A stretch of DNA of 64,000 bases. Origin: an uncultured Flavobacteriaceae bacterium. Its GTDB lineage: Bacteria; Bacteroidota; Bacteroidia; Flavobacteriales; Flavobacteriaceae. Below the pieces are notes generated by a model that worked only from the letters and a program-made list of their open reading frames with translations, was not told the DNA's origin and searched no databases. Positions within the stretch are counted from its first letter, which is position 1. Every line of letters begins with the position of its first letter. A program made the translations under genes and the position numbers. Shown here piece by piece: positions 62,191 through 64,000 of the stretch. The stretch covers positions 37,781 to 101,780 of the forward strand of contig CAJJDI010000001.1 of assembly GCA_905182835.1 (NCBI GenBank), read 5' to 3'.

Positions 62191-63534
62191 ATGATAGATT
62201 TTATTATTAGAGGTTCACAGTTATTATTGAGCTTATCCATATTAGTTGTTTTACATGAGTTGGGTCACTTTATCCCTGCTAAACTGTTTAAAACAAGAGT
62301 AGAAAAATTTTATTTATTTTTTGATGTTAAATTTTCTTTATTCAAAAAGAAAATTGGTGACACAGTTTATGGAATTGGGTGGCTTCCTTTAGGGGGTTAT
62401 GTTAAAATCTCTGGGATGATTGATGAAAGCATGGATACGGACCAAATGTCACAACCTCCACAACCTTGGGAATTTAGATCAAAACCTTCTTGGCAGAGAT
62501 TGATTATAATGTTAGGTGGAGTAACTGTTAATTTTATTTTAGCATTAATTATATATATAGGCTTAGCTTATTCAAACGGAGATACATTTATAACTAACGA
62601 AAGTGTAAAAGGTGGGTATTTAATTACCAATCCAATTTTAACAGAAGCAGGATTTAAAACTGGAGATAAAATTATATCATCAAATAATGAAGAGGTTCTC
62701 ACTTACAATGAGTTACGAAAATCTATTATAACAGCAAAAACATATGAAGTTGAGAGGGATGGAAAAATAATTGATATAGACATGCCGGTTGATTTTCTAG
62801 GGAAGTTAAGTACCAGTAAAGATAGAAGCTTATTTGAATTTAGAAGACCATTAATAATTAAAGAAGTAACTGAAGAATCTTTGAATAAAAATTTTAATTT
62901 ACTTCAAGGGGATGTTATTGAATCAATTAATGGGATTGAGATACCCTATCGAGATCAGATCACGGAAATTCTTGAAAATAACAAAAATCAGACTATTGAG
63001 GTTAGTATTTTAAGAGATGAAATGCCAATGTCAAAAACATTAAATGTCAATCAGGACGGAGCATTAGGTATTATCTTTGGGTCCACAAATAAAGATTTAA
63101 TTGATTATAATTATATAGAACTAGTTACAAATACTTATGATATAGAGGAAAGTTTTTCGGTAGGATCTAAAAGATTCACTTCACAAGTTGGAAGTTATTT
63201 AGATCAATTTAAAGCTATATTCAGTCCTGAAACAGGGGCTTACAAAGGTCTGGGAGGGTTTATAGCGATTGGCAATATTTTTCCTTCATATTGGAGTTGG
63301 TCAAGTTTTTGGTCTATAACAGCCTTCCTTTCTATTATGCTAGGAGTATTGAACTTACTGCCAATACCAGCACTAGACGGAGGTCATGTAATGTTTTTAC
63401 TATATGAAATGATTACTGGCAAAAAGCCGTCAGACAAGTTTATGGAGTACGCACAAACGATCGGTTTTTTAATTTTAATTACATTAGTTGTATTCGCTAA
63501 CGGTAACGATATTTTTAAAGCTATATTTAATTAG
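62191..63534 (+). CDS. rseP: Site-2 protease / sigma-E regulator RseP family
   Basis: LVVLHELGHFIPAKLF (HExxH), PDZ-like domain, NLLPIPALDGGHVMFLLYEMITG. Confidence 0.95.
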   Translation: MIDFIIRGSQLLLSLSILVVLHELGHFIPAKLFKTRVEKFYLFFDVKFSLFKKKIGDTVYGIGWLPLGGYVKISGMIDESMDTDQMSQPPQPWEFRSKPSWQRLIIMLGGVTVNFILALIIYIGLAYSNGDTFITNESVKGGYLITNPILTEAGFKTGDKIISSNNEEVLTYNELRKSIITAKTYEVERDGKIIDIDMPVDFLGKLSTSKDRSLFEFRRPLIIKEVTEESLNKNFNLLQGDVIESINGIEIPYRDQITEILENNKNQTIEVSILRDEMPMSKTLNVNQDGALGIIFGSTNKDLIDYNYIELVTNTYDIEESFSVGSKRFTSQVGSYLDQFKAIFSPETGAYKGLGGFIAIGNIFPSYWSWSSFWSITAFLSIMLGVLNLLPIPALDGGHVMFLLYEMITGKKPSDKFMEYAQTIGFLILITLVVFANGNDIFKAIFN

Positions 63535-63566
63535 CATATTATTTTAAAAGATTAAAAAATAATATA

Positions 63567-63574
63567 TATATTTG
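63567..63574 (+). promoter_or_regulatory. TAnnTTTG -7 element (TATATTTG) for tRNA-Asn
   Basis: Exact motif 20 nt upstream of the mature tRNA start. Confidence 0.5.
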
Positions 63575-63594
63575 CGCTCATTATTTATTGACAT

Positions 63595-63668
63595 TCCTCC
63601 TTAGCTCAGTTGGTTAGAGCATCTGACTGTTAATCAGAGGGTCCAAAGTTCGAGTCTTTGAGGAGGAG
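63595..63668 (+). tRNA. tRNA-Asn(GTT)
   Basis: TCCTCCT/AGGAGGA acceptor stem, D-arm TAGCTCAGTTGGTTAGAGC, anticodon arm TCTGA-CTGTTAA-TCAGA (GTT), T-arm with TTCGAGT; no encoded CCA. Confidence 0.96.
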
Positions 63669-63673
63669 CAAAA

Positions 63674-63701
63674 AGGTTTACAGAGATGTAAGCCTTTTTT
63701 T
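63674..63701 (+). terminator. Rho-independent terminator downstream of tRNA-Asn
   Basis: AGGTTTACA-GAGA-TGTAAGCCT stem (one G-T pair) followed by seven T. Confidence 0.85.
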
Positions 63702-63888
63702 GTTTACTCTCACTTCTCTAACCAGTTGTTAAAGACTCCTAAAAGCATCTACTCTTAATTGACAATAAGTATCTCAAAGAACAAGCTAAATTTAGTAAAA
63801 CTGGCAGACAATTGACAGACATTTATGTTCTTTTCGACTTTTAGCAGTTTTCTCAACACGCTTTGTTCCAAAGCTACTGAGCCATAGT

Positions 63889-64000
63889 CTATTCTTTTCC
63901 AAGAAAATCTTTCCAACCTATCCAATCTTTTTTATATTCTAAGCATTGGTCTGGGTTTATTGGATAATACTTTGGCCTGTCAGGACTTTCTTTCCACTGT
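63889..64000 (-). CDS. Partial ORF (C-terminal end) resembling an integrase-associated repeat; continues past the right edge
   Basis: Manual minus-strand translation ...QWKESPDRPKYYPINPDQCLEYKKDWIGWKDFLGKE*; the PxNPxxxxxYxxxWxGWxDFLG pattern resembles repeats in some integrase/recombinase-like proteins. Confidence 0.4.
   Translation of the reverse strand, partial: QWKESPDRPKYYPINPDQCLEYKKDWIGWKDFLGKE

Overview
AT-rich window from a Bacteroidota chromosome, most likely a gliding, type IX secretion-capable Flavobacteriia. The assignment is inferred from recognised families (PorW/SprE-like, GldH, T9SS C-terminal sorting domain, DUF6341/DUF6427/DUF6168-like proteins, split ATP synthase operon, TAnnTTTG promoters). 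Left to right: (1) the end of a surface-polysaccharide locus (flippase C-terminus, sulfotransferase, two O-antigen polymerase/ligase-like proteins, GT2, GT4, priming sugar transferase); (2) purD and flavobacterial conserved genes, GT9, PaaE-like reductase, PorW/SprE-like lipoprotein; (3) bactofilin and an atpZ-DUF6168-atpBEFHAG operon lacking atpD/atpC; (4) flippase, dut, DUF4292, EnvC-like peptidase, thioesterase, HU/SPOR protein, trpS, plsC, recA, trhO, ricT, gldH, PBP1A, scoAB, an ABC ATPase fusion and a serine hydrolase; (5) a heme cluster (hemB-F-E-D-C-A on minus, AraC regulator and hemH on plus, a HemJ-like CopD-family protein further on); (6) MATE, a VPS10/BNR-like protein, an NtrY-like kinase, enoyl-CoA hydratase, a multidomain orphan TonB-plug protein, bacilliredoxin, ZIP transporter, feoAB with an untracked 43-aa Cys-rich partner, SCO, M1 peptidase with T9SS tail, rseP, and tRNA-Asn(GTT). 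Just past the tRNA a partial minus-strand ORF with an integrase-repeat-like motif runs off the right edge. Most of the window is ordinary chromosome and I see no convincing complete undescribed system. The best leads are the palindrome overlapping the predicted recA -33 element, the plug/TPR/DUF2135-like protein, the tRNA-Asn edge, the atpE-atpF hairpin, and extreme tail-to-tail gene compaction with shared stop codons. All family names come from reading sequence motifs; no database search was run.
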